The translations under genes and the position numbers were made by a program. Positions 42,220 to 54,015 of a stretch of DNA of 64,000 nt are shown here, one piece after another. This DNA is from Porphyra umbilicalis (Eukaryota; Rhodophyta; Bangiophyceae; Bangiales; Bangiaceae), in the NCBI GenBank assembly GCA_002049455.2, contig KV918772.1, positions 434,001 through 498,000 on the forward strand. Reading direction: 5' to 3'. Numbering within the stretch: the first letter of the stretch is position 1; each line of letters starts with the position of its first letter. The notes below the pieces were generated by a model, which made no database searches, was not told where the DNA came from, and saw only the letters and a list, made by a program, of their open reading frames with translations.

Positions 42220-44592
42220 GCCGCGCCGCCAGCAGCGCCGCCCCCGCGTCCCCACACGCCCCACACAGCACCGGCTCGTACGCGTCGCGGGCGCCAAAGC
42301 CCGCCGCCCGCATCCGCTCGTCGACGTCGTCGAGGGGCATGGTTTTGCGGGGCGCGCCCCCCCCCCCCCCCCCCCCCCCCTCAGGGCGGGAAGCCCACCG
42401 GCCCGACGCAGTCGTCGCACCACACGCGCGGGCAGGCGGCGCACGTGTAGAGCATGGAGCCCACCTCAGAGGCGAGGCGCTCGCAGCCCCCACACCAGTG
42501 CGCGGCGCAGCGGTAGCCCGGCCGTGAGAAGACGCGAAAGGCGCCCGCGTCCGCCGCCGCCGCGGCCGCGGCGGCGAGCGCCGCGCTGCCTGCCGGCAGC
42601 GGCGGCGGCGCCACGACGGCGGCCGCAGCGGCCACCGCCGTCGTGTGCGCGTCGGCGGTCGGCGCGTGGCACGCGCGGTTGATGACGTTGGAGCACAGGA
42701 CGCAGGGGGTGGCGTCCACGGGCGGGGGGGGACCGCCGCCGGCTCGGGCGGCACGGGCACCGGCGGCGGCCGCACGCGCGGGGCGGCGGGCGGCGGCGGC
42801 GGCGGCGGCGGCGGCCGGGGCGCCCCGGGCGCCGCCGCAACCCCCGCGGCCACGGCGCGCACGGCGGCGGCGGCGGTGGCCGCCGCCCGCTCCACGGCGG
42901 CCGCCCGCGCATTGGCCGCCCGCGCGGCGGTGGCGGCGGCGGCCGCCGCCGCCCGCCGCGCGTCGACGGCGGTGGTCAGGGCGGCCGCCCACGGGGCGGT
43001 CGTCGCCGGCCGCTCCCACACGAGGCACCGGCGGCGGTGCGTCCAGCGGCGGCTGGTACCTTCGGGGCTGCCGCGGTGCGACATTCGCCGCCGCCGCCGC
43101 CGCCGCCGACGCCGCCGCCACCGCCACCCGCGCCACCGCCGGCGCCGTGTCGGTCCCCGAGTGCGCGCCACAGCACCCCACGTACGGGTCGGCCAGCCCC
43201 GCCACGACCGTCACGAGCCACCCCCGTGCCCTCCCGCAGCGCACGTGAAAGGACCGGGTGCAGCGCACGTCGGCGGGCACGCCCGCTGACGGGGCGGACG
43301 CCGCCCCGGCCGTCGCCGCCACGTCGAGGGCTCGGCACGTCACGACGCCCCTCCCCCCGGCGAGGCACACGCAGCACGGCGGCCCGCGCGTGGCGGCGGC
43401 CTAGGGGGGACCCCGACCACGCGGCGCGCGCCCCAGTCGACGCGCAGCGCGAGGCCCCTCACCGCACACGCCACGGGCACCCAGCGGCGGGCCGCGCGCC
43501 GCCGGCGCGCGTCGGAGAGGGCAAACACCGCGCCGCCCGTCGACGGGCACGCGGCGCACGTCACGGTGCCGCGCGGCACGCCGTCGACGCACGCGTCGCA
43601 GCGCCAGCGGGGCTGCATGGGGCGGGCCGGGGAGCCGTCCCCCCCCCCCCACCTCCGCGACCGCCGCTGCCACCGCCGCCGCCGCCGATGGCGCCGCCGC
43701 CGCCGCCGCCCCCATCACCGGTCGGCGACGGCGGCAGCCCTCAGCACGAGCTGTGCGCGGCCACGCCGCACCCACCACACGTCGTCAGGGGCTCGTCGCA
43801 CTCCGGCCCCGAGCCGCACGCGTCGGACTTGGGGGGCCCCGCCGTCAGAGCGCCGGCCACGTCTCCTGCCGCGTCGGCGACGGCGCCGTCCTGCTGCGCA
43901 CAGTCCGCCCCAGCAGGCTGGATGCGTCGGTCGCGTCGGGAGGGCCAGTCGTCGGCGGCGTCGTCGGCGATGGATGCGCCGCCGCTGCCGCAACCGCCGC
44001 TGCCGCCGACGCAGGAGCGGCCGCCGTCGCCACAGCAGATGAGCGATACGCCCCCGCCGCCCATGCGCGGCGCGCGCCTGCGCCGGCGGCAGGCGTTGCG
44101 TCCCGACGCCTGCCACACCACAACTGTCCCCCAGTCGTGGCCGCTGCGGTTGACGCCCGCCGCAGCGCGCCGCGGCGTCCGAGGAGGCCCGCTCCCTCGG
44201 ACGCGGTCGACTGCTCCGAGGCGGTGCGGCGGACCCCCCACAGACAAATACTGCGGTCCACTGTTTGGGGGCACGCCCGCTCCAAAAAGGCAGGCGCGCA
44301 AGCGCCAACTGCAAGGGGGTGTCGCGGGAGCAGCTGCCGCCGCCGCCGCCTCGTGGTTGCGGAGAGCCATTCCTCCCTTGGTGGCCTCACGAGGCCTCGA
44401 CTCGCGAGTGTGGCACGCTAGCACGCATGCTGCAGCGCGCGGTCGGCGCAGGCGTTTGAGGACGAGTCCCGCGCGGCCGCGCAGGCACCAGCGTTGGTCG
44501 GCCCTGGTGGCGCCGCCGACCAGCCGGGAGACGAACAGGGCGTTTGGTCGAGACACCCTCGAATTGGCGCCACTGGATGGTTGCGACTGCAC
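42220..44592 (-). CDS. PHD / extended-PHD zinc-finger protein gene, structure unresolved
   Basis: The minus strand carries, in order, a PHD-type Cys/His set (CDEPLTTCGGCGVAAHSSC, 43741-43810), WRCDACVDG then TCAACPSTGGAVFAL with WVPVACAV (43610-43480), CLAGGRGVVTC with CTRSFHVRCGRARGW (43365-43215), and a last zinc set (CVLCSNVINRACHAP, then YRCAAHWCGGCERL and YTCAACPRVWCDDCV, 42720-42395). PHD, then a zinc knuckle, then an extended PHD is the layout of JADE/BRPF/AF10-type chromatin proteins, which read histone H3 tails. The pieces lie in different frames, with a TGA right after the first Cys/His set, so introns, frame errors at homopolymers, or decay must be involved. An N-terminal Arg/Ala-rich extension to 44592 is uncertain. 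No catalytic domain is visible. Confidence 0.5.
42225..42740 (-). other. Second zinc-binding module resembling a finger of SNF2-type proteins
   Basis: The spacing in AHWCGGCERLASEVGSMLYT followed by CAACPRVWCDDCV resembles a finger seen in some fungal SNF2-family ATPases (HxCxxC....GGMLFRCxxCPxxFCEDCL). The sequence after the poly-C tract (PLDDVDERMRAAGFGARDAY, then CGACG) resembles the segment that follows that finger. This supports a chromatin-remodelling context, by analogy only. Confidence 0.35.
42357..42380. repeat. Poly-C tract of 24 bases
   Basis: An uninterrupted run of 24 C. On the minus strand the zinc-finger frame meets this tract directly after CDDCVGPVGFPP, and the related sequence resumes beyond it in another frame. 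Tract-length error or variation is the simplest explanation. Confidence 0.9.
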
Positions 44593-45174
44593 TTTCGCCC
44601 ACGTGATTCAAGGGTAGGGGCAAAGACTGAGGCAAACGAAGAGACCGGCAATCAGGGATTACAGAATGTGGATCTGACGGCCCAGGTGAACCTCAAGGGG
44701 TCAACACTGATCTGGTTTTTGGGGGCGACGAAGCTGTCAGCCGGGCTGATTCAACAGATTCATCTGTGCTCTGTTGCAGGGACCTCTGGCGACCGTTGGC
44801 CTTCAATCCGAGCATGATTTAAAGGCTTTGTGGAACGCATTAGTACTGGTGGCGCTCTTCTGCCTGCAGAGCCCCTGCGAACATCGGCGAAGCTGCATTG
44901 AGCCTCCTGTGCGGCAGTTGTGTAGCGTTCGAGCACTGTATGCTCCGATTGATCCCGAATTGGACGGAAAGTGGCACAGGACGCTGGGACTTAGCAGCTC
45001 ACAGCACTTACCCATTGCCTTTGCCGTGGAATGGTCGATGGAGCCGTCATCTGGGGAGCACCAATCTGTCGACAGTCCGTCTGCAGTCTGGAATCGCCCA
45101 CTCCCTGGGAGCACCACGCGGTGGGGCTCTCGAAATACACCAAAGTAACCAAACAAGCGCGTTGGCAGAACCGC
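44593..45174. other. No supported gene
   Basis: GC content is closer to average than on either side, and I see no coding or repeat signal. It lies between the 5' side of the zinc-finger gene and the end of gypsy E. Confidence 0.4.
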
Positions 45175-48100
45175 CGACGGTGCCGTCGGGCAGCGTCGCG
45201 TGGTCCGCGATGCGGTCTACGGCGTTCCGTTGGCCGTCGGCTTCCGTCCCATGCAAGGAGCGCGCCGACCGCAACACGGGGGTTTGGGCAGGGGACTCGG
45301 CGGCCGTGCCCGAGACGACGACGACGTGCGCGACGTTCTCACGGCGGTTCTTCATGTCCACGTCCAGGAGGACCGTCGGGCCGTCCGGGCAGACCACGCG
45401 ATACGGTCCACGGGCGACTTGTGTCAACTTGCCGCCGGCAACTTCCTCTTTTGCGTGGTCGCGCAGCCACGCGCAGCCCCCCACGGTGAGCTTCTCTGCG
45501 CGCAGCGCGAGGCGCTTGTCGTGGTCGCGCTTGTAGCGCCCCTGCGTCGCCTTCAGCGTTGCCCGCATCTGCGAAATGAGCTGCACGAGGCGGGTCAGAA
45601 GGGCGGCTTGTGGCAGCGTCTCGGCGGCGGTGCCGCGTTGCGCTGTGATGGGGTACGCCCCGGACTTCGGGATGTCCTTGAATGCCCAGCTGGATACCCC
45701 CATGGGATTGACCAGTTCCAGCTGGGCAACCCCGGTGCTACGGTGGGGGCAACTGTTGTACGCCAGCGTCAGGACCCCGAAGTATTGGTCCCAGGACAGC
45801 GGATGCATCGCCACGTAGTGGTTATGGATCGTTTGCATCGTGCGGTTGAACCGCTCCGTTTGCCCGTTCGTCTGCGGGTGTGACGGCGCCGTCATCTTAG
45901 GCTCGATGGAGAGCAGGTTGCAAACCTGGCCCCAGACGTGGCTGGTGAACTGAGGTCCCACGTCCGAGAGTAACCGGTCCGGCCGAGCATGAGCGCCCAC
46001 CCAGTAGGCCAGGACGACCGAGGCGCAGTCCACCGCCGACGAACCGTCCATCGGGATGGCGCGCACCAGCTTGGTGAACTGAGCGGTGATCACCAGGATG
46101 AACCGGTGGCCGGCGGCTGTCCACTCGAGTGGCCCGTAGAGGTCCGCAGCAATGTCCTGGAAGGGCACGGTGGCGGAGAAACAGAGTGAGGGGCGAGCGC
46201 CGCGCCAGAGGGCGCACGCGCTGCCGGTCACAGCTGTCGCATTTCCTAACATAGGAGACGACTTCGGCCGCCATCCCCACCCAGTAGTAGTACCGCCGCC
46301 ACGCCGCATACATGTGGGTCTCCCTGGGGTTCCCGGCAAGGGTCGCGTCGTGCTCCAGGTAAAGGACCTGCTCCTAAAAGGAGGTAGGGACCACCACCTG
46401 GTGGGCGCCATCGGGCGCCGCGCGTCGCCGGAGGACCCCGTCGGGGTCCTCGAAGAACGGGATGCGCCGCCCGTCGTTCAGGGCCTTCACGATCTCCTTG
46501 CAGTACCCATCGCCGGCTTGAGCCGAGAGCACCGCGTCGCTGTTAAGTCCACGGACCGTAGGGCCGCCGACGTAGTTGGCGGCGTCGAGCCCCCGGACCG
46601 TTTCAACCCGCACGGCAAAGACGGGGACCGCGTCGTCGAACGTGGTTTCGTCGCTGGCCCCGGACTTCAGGCGGGAGATGCTGTCGGCCATGTAGTGCGT
46701 CATCCCCGGCTTGTAGGCGACGTCGAACTCCGACTCGCTTAGGCGAAGGCGCCAGCGTGCCAGGCGGGGATTTTCCGAACCCTCGATGTTGAGGATCCAC
46801 CACAGGCAGTCGTGGTCCGTGCGCACGAGGAAACGGTCACCCTCGAGGTAGGGGCGGAGCGTGAGCGACGCCCAGACGACCGCCAGGCACTCCTTCTCCA
46901 AGACCCCGTAGGGGCGCGCGTTCGTTGCCAGCCGCCGGCTGATATACGCGACCGGCTGGAGCTTCCTGTCGTCTCGCTTTTGCAGCAGGGTGGCGACCAC
47001 TTGCGTCCCGCAGGCGTCCACGTCGAGGACGTACTTTCGCCCGCGCCACGGGAGTGCGAGGCCCGACGGGGTCGCGAGGGCCTCCTTGAGCCGGTCGAAC
47101 GCCTGCTGCTGAAATGTCGTGGCGGGGGGCACTAGGACAGGGGCCGTGGACCCCATGATGTCCGTCAATGGCGCCGCCATCCGTGCGAAGTTCGGCACGA
47201 ACCGGCGGAAGACGTTGCACATCCCCACGAAGCTCCGTACTTGCGTGCGGGTCGTGAGGAAGTGCGCATCGCGCAGGAGGCGCGTGTGCGCATCCATCAC
47301 GCCGAGCCGGCCCGGCTTGAGTTCATGTCGAGGTATTCCACGGTCTTACGAAAGAACCGGCACTTGGGCAGGGGGAGTTTCACTCCCGCTTCGAGAAGCA
47401 GGCGCAGAACGCGGTCGACGTGGCCGACATGTTCCTCCTCCGTCTTGGAGTATACGATGACATCGTCGAGGTAGATGAGGCAGCTTTGCCACTTCACCCC
47501 GGAGAGGATGATGTCCATCGCCCGCTGGAGCGTCGCCGGGGCGTTTTATCAGCCAAACGGCATCCGTTTGTACTGGTGCGCGCCCTTGTGGCACACGAAA
47601 GCCGTCTTCTCCCGATCTTCGGGCGCGATGGCAACCTGCCAGTAGCCGGAGTTGCAATCCATCGTCGAGAAGATGGTCGCCTCGCCGAGGCGGTCGATGC
47701 ACTCGTCCATCCGGGGCAGCGGGTAAGAGTCCTCTTTGGTGACGACGTTCAGCAGTCGATAATCGACGCGGAAGCGGAGGGTGCCATCCGTTTTGGGGAC
47801 GAGCATGACCGGGAAGCCCCATTCCGACGACGTCGGTTCGATGACGTCCGCCTCCAGCTGCCGCTCGACCTCGGCCGACTCGGCCTCCTGCGCCGTGTGC
47901 CCCGCGCGGCGCGGCGCGAAGCGGACAGGCCGGGCGCCGGCGTTGAGGTCGATGCGGTGCTGGGTGGCTTTGATGACGCCGAGCGCCTGGCCCGTCCACA
48001 TTGTCTTGTGCTGGTCCAGCATACGGCGGATCCGGGTGTGCAGCGCCGGGTCGACGTCCGGTAGGTCCACGTTCCCCACTTGCGGGGGGGACGTGGGTGG

Positions 48101-49060
48101 CGCTGCGGCCGCCACGGCACCTCCTTCGCCCGGGTCCCGGTGTCGCGCGGGGATCGCAGGCTCACTGCCCGCGGCCGTCGCCGGGTCCAGGCTCCGCCCC
48201 GACGCGGGGTCGTCTCGGGTACATGACACCGCTGCCACGACGCACTCGGCGGCCGTGGCCGGCGTGAAGGCAGGGGCGGGCGGTGCTTCGGGGGGTGCCC
48301 CAGGGGGCACCTGTACGACGCCCGTCGTCAGCAGCTCGACGTAGCCGACGTTAGCCCTCTGCCGGAGGATGACCTCGCGAGCGCCAAAGTTGGTCACGAT
48401 GACCGGGAAAGATAGCCCCGGCACAATATCGTGCACGCCGTTGGCGATGGTGATCCCATGCGTTGTGAAGAGGCGCGAGGCGCCGAACACCTGGCCCAGG
48501 CCTCCTCACATAGTCAGCACCCAGACGACCGTGGCCGCCAACGGCGGAAGCCGCGTCTCGTGCGTCGCGCGGAGAACGCAGGAGACGCCCATCGAGCGGT
48601 CACCATCGTCCAGCGGCCCCCGTAGGATCGCCGTGACGGACACTTTCGTCCAACAGATCGACCTATCCTCAGGCAGGATGGTGTCGGCGTCGTCGTAGAT
48701 AAACTTGCAACCCAAAATGACTGGGACTGACAGGTCGTCGACGACGAGAAAGGGGACCGGGACGATCCGTGCGCCCGTCTGGAGCCACATCGTGACTGTG
48801 CCGCTAGTGTGTAACCGCGCGTTGTTGGCGTCTCGTAGAAGTACCTGTTCCTCCTGCGTGGACGTGACCACCTGGCGGTGCCAGTCAGGGGCGAAAGCGT
48901 TCCGGCGGACCAAGTTTGGGCCCGCCCCCGTGTCGACGACGACGCCGAACGCGCGAAAGGACAGCTTGTCCAGCCCCAGCAAGGCCACGATGCGGTAGTT
49001 GTGCAGACTGAAAAGGAGCACTTCCCCGCCCCCGGACGGGGTGCCCGGCGCGTGCGTGGT
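45175..49060 (-). mobile_element. Ty3/gypsy element E, broken fossil
   Basis: The minus strand shows protease (48990-48650, VVDTGAGPNLVRRNAF), reverse transcriptase (about 48000-47300, PLPRMDECIDRLG, FSTMDCNSGYWQVAI, YLDDVIVYS), RNase H (about 47150-46700, YVLDVDACGTQVVATLLQKR; DHDCLWWIL), and integrase (46350-45350, CDSCDRQRVRP-type finger; ADLYGPLEW; LLSDVGPQFTSHVW; NGQTERFNRTM). The order is that of Ty3/gypsy and the sequence is close to gypsy B and G. Recognisable sequence stops near 45175. No LTR pair was found. Broken in several places; it adjoins copia F at about 49060. Confidence 0.88.
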
Positions 49061-49211
49061 GTTCGCCACCGTCTCCTGAAACTTCGAAGCCCTGCTGACG
49101 GCCGCCCCGCCAAAGATGAACATGAAGCCCGTCGTAGACCGCCGCATCTCGTGATCACCTGCCCAGTCGGCATCGCTGATACCGTGGATATGGCAGTATT
49201 GGGATAAAATT

Positions 49212-49288
49212 AATATCGGAGAGTAGGAATCGAACCTGTGATCTCCAAGATAGTAGTTTCGCGCGCTAAACCTCCAGGCCACAGGCAT
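49212..49288 (-). other. tRNA-like sequence, copy 1
   Basis: Same layout as copy 2: TGGCCTGGAGG and GGTTCGATTCC at the same spacing, with more differences in the A box and the anticodon-like region. Probably a decayed duplicate of copy 2. Confidence 0.5.
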
Positions 49289-49651
49289 TTCATCCATGAT
49301 CTCAAGCCAAGTTGGGGGTTGCAAATCCCCTCGTATGACGAATGCCCACCCCGGGTAAGCCTGCTTCTCCCCGTACTTGTGCAGTTCAAGTACTATCCGA
49401 GATGTTGCCACAACCGCTGCACAGCCCCCGACTTGAAGTGCACAAGGTTGCGAGCCCTCTCAATCTGCAACTCCCGAGTTGCAGCAACGACATTACTAAT
49501 TCCCAGTTCGACCGTCAACCCGTAACAATCTGGTCCTCGCATATGACAAACCGATGGCCCATGGCGACCTGCCCAGGACGCGACAGCTTGAGAGTCAGAA
49601 ATTGCGAGACCCGATTTCAATTTCCATTTCTGGCGGTATTGGAATAAAGTG

Positions 49652-49728
49652 ATTATCGGAGAGTAGGAATCGAACCTGCGACCTCCAAGATATCTCTTTC
49701 GCGCGCTAAACCACTAGGCCACAGGCAC
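49652..49728 (-). other. tRNA-like sequence, copy 2
   Basis: The minus strand has TGGCCTAGTGG (exact A-box consensus) and GGTTCGATTCC (exact B box), 34 bp apart, the normal spacing for a tRNA without a long variable arm. The acceptor strands do not pair and no convincing anticodon loop forms, so it is a degenerate tRNA or the head of a tRNA-derived short interspersed element. Confidence 0.5.
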
Positions 49729-52700
49729 TTCATCCATGATCTCAAGCCAAGTAGGGGGTTTGAAATCCCCTCGTATTACGAATACCCACCCCGGGTAAGC
49801 CTGCTCCTCCACGACCTTGTGCAGTTCAAGTACCATCCCAGCGGTTGCCACAACCGCTACAGTGGAGGATGCCCGACGCGGACTTGATGTAGACAAGGCC
49901 ATTGTCGACAGACCCCTTGACATATCGGTGGACGCGCTTCACAGCCGCTCAGTGCTCCTTCCCGTAGCTCGACACGAAACGGCTTAGCTTGCCGACCGCA
50001 AAGGCGAGATCAAGACGCGTCCCGACGATCTGGTACATCAAGCTTCCGACGGCCTCGCGATAAGGAAGAGACTCGTCGCTCTTCTCCGACTTAGTCAGCT
50101 GCAGCCCGACCTCCAACGGAGTCGCGATCGGGTTGCACTCCGCCATACCAAACTTCTCGAGCACTTGTGCCGCGTACTTGCCCTGCGACAGCTTGAGGGT
50201 GCCCAACGTCTTGTCACGGCTGATCTCTAGCCAGAGGATGACCTTGGCCTCGCCCAGGTCCTTGATCTCGAAGCGCCTGCGAAGCACCTTCTTGATTTTG
50301 TTGATCGCCGCCATGCTTGACCCGACCAGAAGAAGATCGTCGACGTCCACCAGGACGATGATGATTTCACCGTCATCCATCTGAAGGTAGAGGTAGGCAT
50401 CCGGGTCGATGTTGTCGAACCCTTGCGACTTGAGGAAGTCGTCGAGCTTGGCGTACCCCATCATGGGGGCTTGCTCAAGCCCATACAGCGCTTGGAGAAG
50501 ACGGCACACCTTATCCGGATACATGGGATCGACCTTTCCCTCCGGCTGCTGCATGTAGACCTCCTGGTCAAGGTCGCCGTTCAGGAAGGCCGTCTTGACG
50601 TCCATCTGATGCAGCTCCCACCCGTTCGCCGCCGTCATCGCCAGGGTTCATCGGATGGAAGTGAACTTGGCCACCGGCGCAAACGTCTCGTTGAAGTCAA
50701 GCCCCTTGATCTGCCGATTGCCCATAAAGTACAGGCGCGCCTTGTGCCGCGTCGTGTTGTTCCCGACCTTGTCTGGCTCGTCCTTGACCTTGTGAACCCA
50801 CTTGCCCTTGAGCATGCGTCGGCCGACCGGGCGATCCGTCAAACGCCATGTCTTGTTCTTGCAGATAGAGTCCATCTCCTGGTTTTATTGCGGCCCGCCA
50901 CTTGGTCGACTCTTGTCCTTAAACTAATTTCCCATACGTCATGGGAGCCTCGTGAGCAACGAGGCCCACTGGACGCCAGTACTTAACCGGCGGCCTCCGC
51001 AATCTGCCGCTTCGACGCAGCGTGTCTTGAGATCCGGCAGAACCTTGATTGTCGTCTGCCGATTTGTCCGAGCCATCATCATGCTGGTTGTCTCCGCCGT
51101 CATCTTCATCTTCGACGTCTTGGTCGTCTTCAGCGTTGACGTCTTGGTCGGCGCTGCCGGCATCATAGCCCGTCTCACCTTCCACGACTTCGTCTACGGG
51201 TGAGTCCTCTAGAACATCTGCAACCTTGCTTGAGTTGTTTTCGGAGAAAAAGACGCTTCGCGCCTCGAAGACCTTGCCGTCGTCGAGGATGACCTCGTAC
51301 GCCTTGCTGCCGCCGGGGTAGCCCACGAAAATGCCCTTTGCCGCCTTGTCTGCGAGCTTGTCATCGACGTGGCTCTTGTGCAGTACCACCCAGCATGTTG
51401 ACCCAAACACCCGCATGTGGCTTATGTCGGGCTGGTTCCCGGTCCAAAGATCATGAGGAGTCTTGCCTACGGGAAGCGCATGGCTGGTGACGCGGTTCTT
51501 GATGAAGACCGCCGTCTTGATGGCATCCGCCCAAAGATCCTGGTCGACGTCCTTGTGTCGCATCATGGTGCGTGCCATCTCCACGAGAACTCGGTTGAGT
51601 CGATTAGCAACTCTGTTCTGCTGCGGCGTGTTGGGCACCGTGGTCTGGTGCGTCGTGCCGTTCTCATCGTGAAGTGCCTTGAATGCGGACGACACGTACT
51701 TGCCGCCGTTGTCGGACCGGATCACCTTGATCTTGTTGCCGGTGTGCAGCTGTGCCTTGGTCAGCCACTTCTTGTACTTCGCGAAACGATCGCTCTTCTT
51801 GTGCCAGACGACCACGTCGGTCCAGCAGGAGAAGTCGTCGGTGAAGGTGCAGAAGTAGAGCGCTCCGCCACGAGAGGGTTCTGACATGCGTCCACCGAAG
51901 TCCGAGTGCACGAGCTGGAGCCGCCTGGTCAAACAAACGCCTCCTTTGCCAGGCGAAGGCGTCATTGCCGCCTTGCCGTACACGCACGGCTCGCAGATGT
52001 CCTTTACCGCCATGGAAGAACACTTGAGTCCGTCTACGTCCTTTTCTTGATCATCCTCTCGACGCCGGCCACGCTCACGTGGCCGAGACGCTCATGCCAT
52101 AGCTGCAGAGAGGCCACTACAGCAACATCTGACATAGTGGCCATTTCCAGGTGGTAGAGCCCGTTCTTAGGCGTGCCGCACGCAGCAATCTTTTCGTTCA
52201 TCTTGATGATGGGCATACTGCGGTTGAACGACACTTCCGCACCGCGTTCCTCCATCATGCCGACCGACATGAGGTTGAAGCCCATTGTAGGAACGTGGAG
52301 CACCTTCTCCAACTTGATCTTGCGCGTCTTGCCGTGGACGATGACATTGAGCACGACGGTTCCGACGCCCGCCGTGGCTACGGACCCCTTGTCACCCATC
52401 GTGACGCTCCGTCCCGTGGTCGTCTTGTTGTCATCTAAGCACGCACGCATCCAGCACATATGTGCAGACGCCGCAGAGTCGACAAGCCACGACTTGGAGA
52501 TGTCATCGGTGTCAGCTCCATTGCCCACCAGACAGATCGCGTCGTCGCTGTCGCTACCATCGTCAGCCGCAATCGCGGCCACCTTGTCCTGCCTCTGCTT
52601 CTTGGCCTTGAGCTCTGGGCAGTCGCGAGAGATGTGCCCAAACTTGTTGCAGTAGGAGCACTCGATCTTGGAGAGGTCACCACGGCGGCCTTGACCTCGA

Positions 52701-52731
52701 TAGTTGGCGCCGACGAGTGCCATGTCCCCAA

Positions 52732-53785
52732 TCACCGTAGCACCGGGGTTGCCCCGCTGGAACTGGTCAGCCCCATGGGGGTATCCAGCTGGGCATTAAA
52801 GGACATCCCCAAGTCCGGGGCGTACCCCATCACGGCGCAACGCGGCACCGCCGCCGAGACGCGAGCCCAAGCCGCCCTCCTGACCCGCCTCGTGCAGCTC
52901 ATTTCGCAGATGCGGGCAAGGCTCAAGGCCACGCAGGGGCACTACAAGCGCGACCACGACTAGCGCCTCGCGCTGCGCGCGGAGAAGCTCACCGTGGGGG
53001 GCTGCGCGTGGCTACGCGACCACGTCAAAGAGGAGGTTGCCGGCGGCAATTTGACACACAACGCCTGCGGACCTTATCGCGTGGTCTCCACGGAGGACCC
53101 GACGGTCCTCCTGGACGTGGACGGGGAGCACCGCCCTGAGAACGTCGCGCACGTCGTCCGCGCCTCGGGCACGGCAGCCGCGTCCCCTGCCCAACACCCC
53201 GCGTTGCGGGCAGCGCGCTACTTCCATGGCGCGGAGGCCGACGGCAAGCGGTACGCCGTGGACCGCATCGCGGACCACGCGACGCTGCCCGACGGCACCC
53301 CCCGGGTCCAAGTCTACTGGACAGGATACCCGCAGCCCACCTGGATGGTCGCCGCGGACGCCCCGCACGAGACGCTGCGCGTGTACCTGCGCCGCGCCGC
53401 GCGCTTGAGGCTGCCCCACACGTCCTCCGACCCGCCGCCGGCGGTCCCGCAAGACGCGGCTCCCGACGGCGGCGCCGCCTCGGGCGGCGCCGCGGCGCCG
53501 CCCCTGGCCATCCGTGCCTGACCCTTCGGGTCGGCGCGGCGACCTGGCGCGGCGGGGGGAGGGGTGGGATTTCTTGGGGTTTTGGGGCCTTGGGGCCGTC
53601 GCGGGGGGGGAATGCGGACCAGCGGCCAAGGAAGGGCGGGGTCACGACAGACAGCGGACACTAAGTGGTACGAAGAGCAAACCCGCGGCTTTATCGTACG
53701 GCGGACGATGGTCTAACGCCGACGGAGCAAGCGCCACACCTACGGGGCCAGGGCGATGCCCTCAGTCGTGACGACGATACCACGG
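52732..53785 (+). mobile_element. Ty3/gypsy element G, 3' end only
   Basis: The plus strand begins abruptly in the integrase C-terminal part (STGVAPLELVSPMGVSSWAL, AQRGTAAETRAQAALLTRLV), continues through GPYRVVSTEDPTVLLDVDGE and ends in a chromodomain-like segment (VQVYWTGYPQPTWMVAADAP, ETLRVYLRRAARLRLPHT) at 53521. About 260 bp of downstream sequence to 53785 match the gypsy tail at 17370-17640. Close relative of gypsy E. Broken; only the 3' end is present. Confidence 0.85.
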
Positions 53786-54015
53786 GTTGTCAGGACAAAT
53801 ATCCGATATCTTGGGCTACTGTAATTGCACACACCACGACATAATTCGACATCTATTTGCGCCAGCAGCTCGGAATATTGACATAGTGACGTCCAGAGCT
53901 TCCCGTAGGTCGTCTTTTTTTCTTCAATGGACAATCATGGACGAATATTTTGCGACATATTCCGGATTATATACGTATTCTGGCCCGGATACGGCCAAAA
54001 AACCGTATTCTGACA
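53786..54015. other. A/T-rich junction, no gene
   Basis: Contains gacaaatatccgatatcttg, agaatattttgcgacatat and similar stretches. It separates the end of gypsy G from the 3' end of gag-only element iii, and a short motif (gggttgtcag) occurs at 53782 and again, inverted, near 54020. No coding signal. Confidence 0.45.

Larger units (their letters stand above)
49190..49870 (-). repeat. 441-bp tandem duplication inside copia F
   Basis: Two segments, about 49190-49420 and 49631-49860, align closely with a constant 441-bp offset. Each contains, on the minus strand, a coding-like stretch (LELHK..E.QAYPGW.FVIRG, then PPTWLEIMDE.PVA) and directly after it a tRNA-like sequence. The flanking copia sequence is partly included in the duplicated unit. 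This is a local duplication that happened after the tRNA-like segment joined the element. Confidence 0.65.
49065..52735 (-). mobile_element. Ty1/copia element F, broken fossil
   Basis: The minus strand has the zinc knuckle (CSYCNKFGHISRDC near 52640), protease (WLVDSAASAHMC), the GAG-pre-integrase region, integrase (52013-51500, QLVHSDFGGRM), reverse transcriptase (about 50870-49950, VKTAFLNGDLDQEVYMQQPE; DVDDLLLVG) and an RNase H piece (DADWAGDHEMRRSTTGFMF near 49150). Integrase precedes reverse transcriptase, so it is copia. The gag start and both LTRs are not seen. It is the same family as copia H at the right edge. A 441-bp duplication with tRNA-like sequence lies in its RNase H part. Several breaks; it abuts gypsy E on one side and gypsy G on the other. 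Confidence 0.88.

Noticed and set aside
39866-42682. A 938-codon open frame on the plus strand
   Set aside because: Composition is almost purely Arg/Ala/Pro/Gly, all frames on both strands are open here, it runs over the poly-C tracts, and it crosses the LINE and zinc-finger fragments in other frames. It is a product of GC content.
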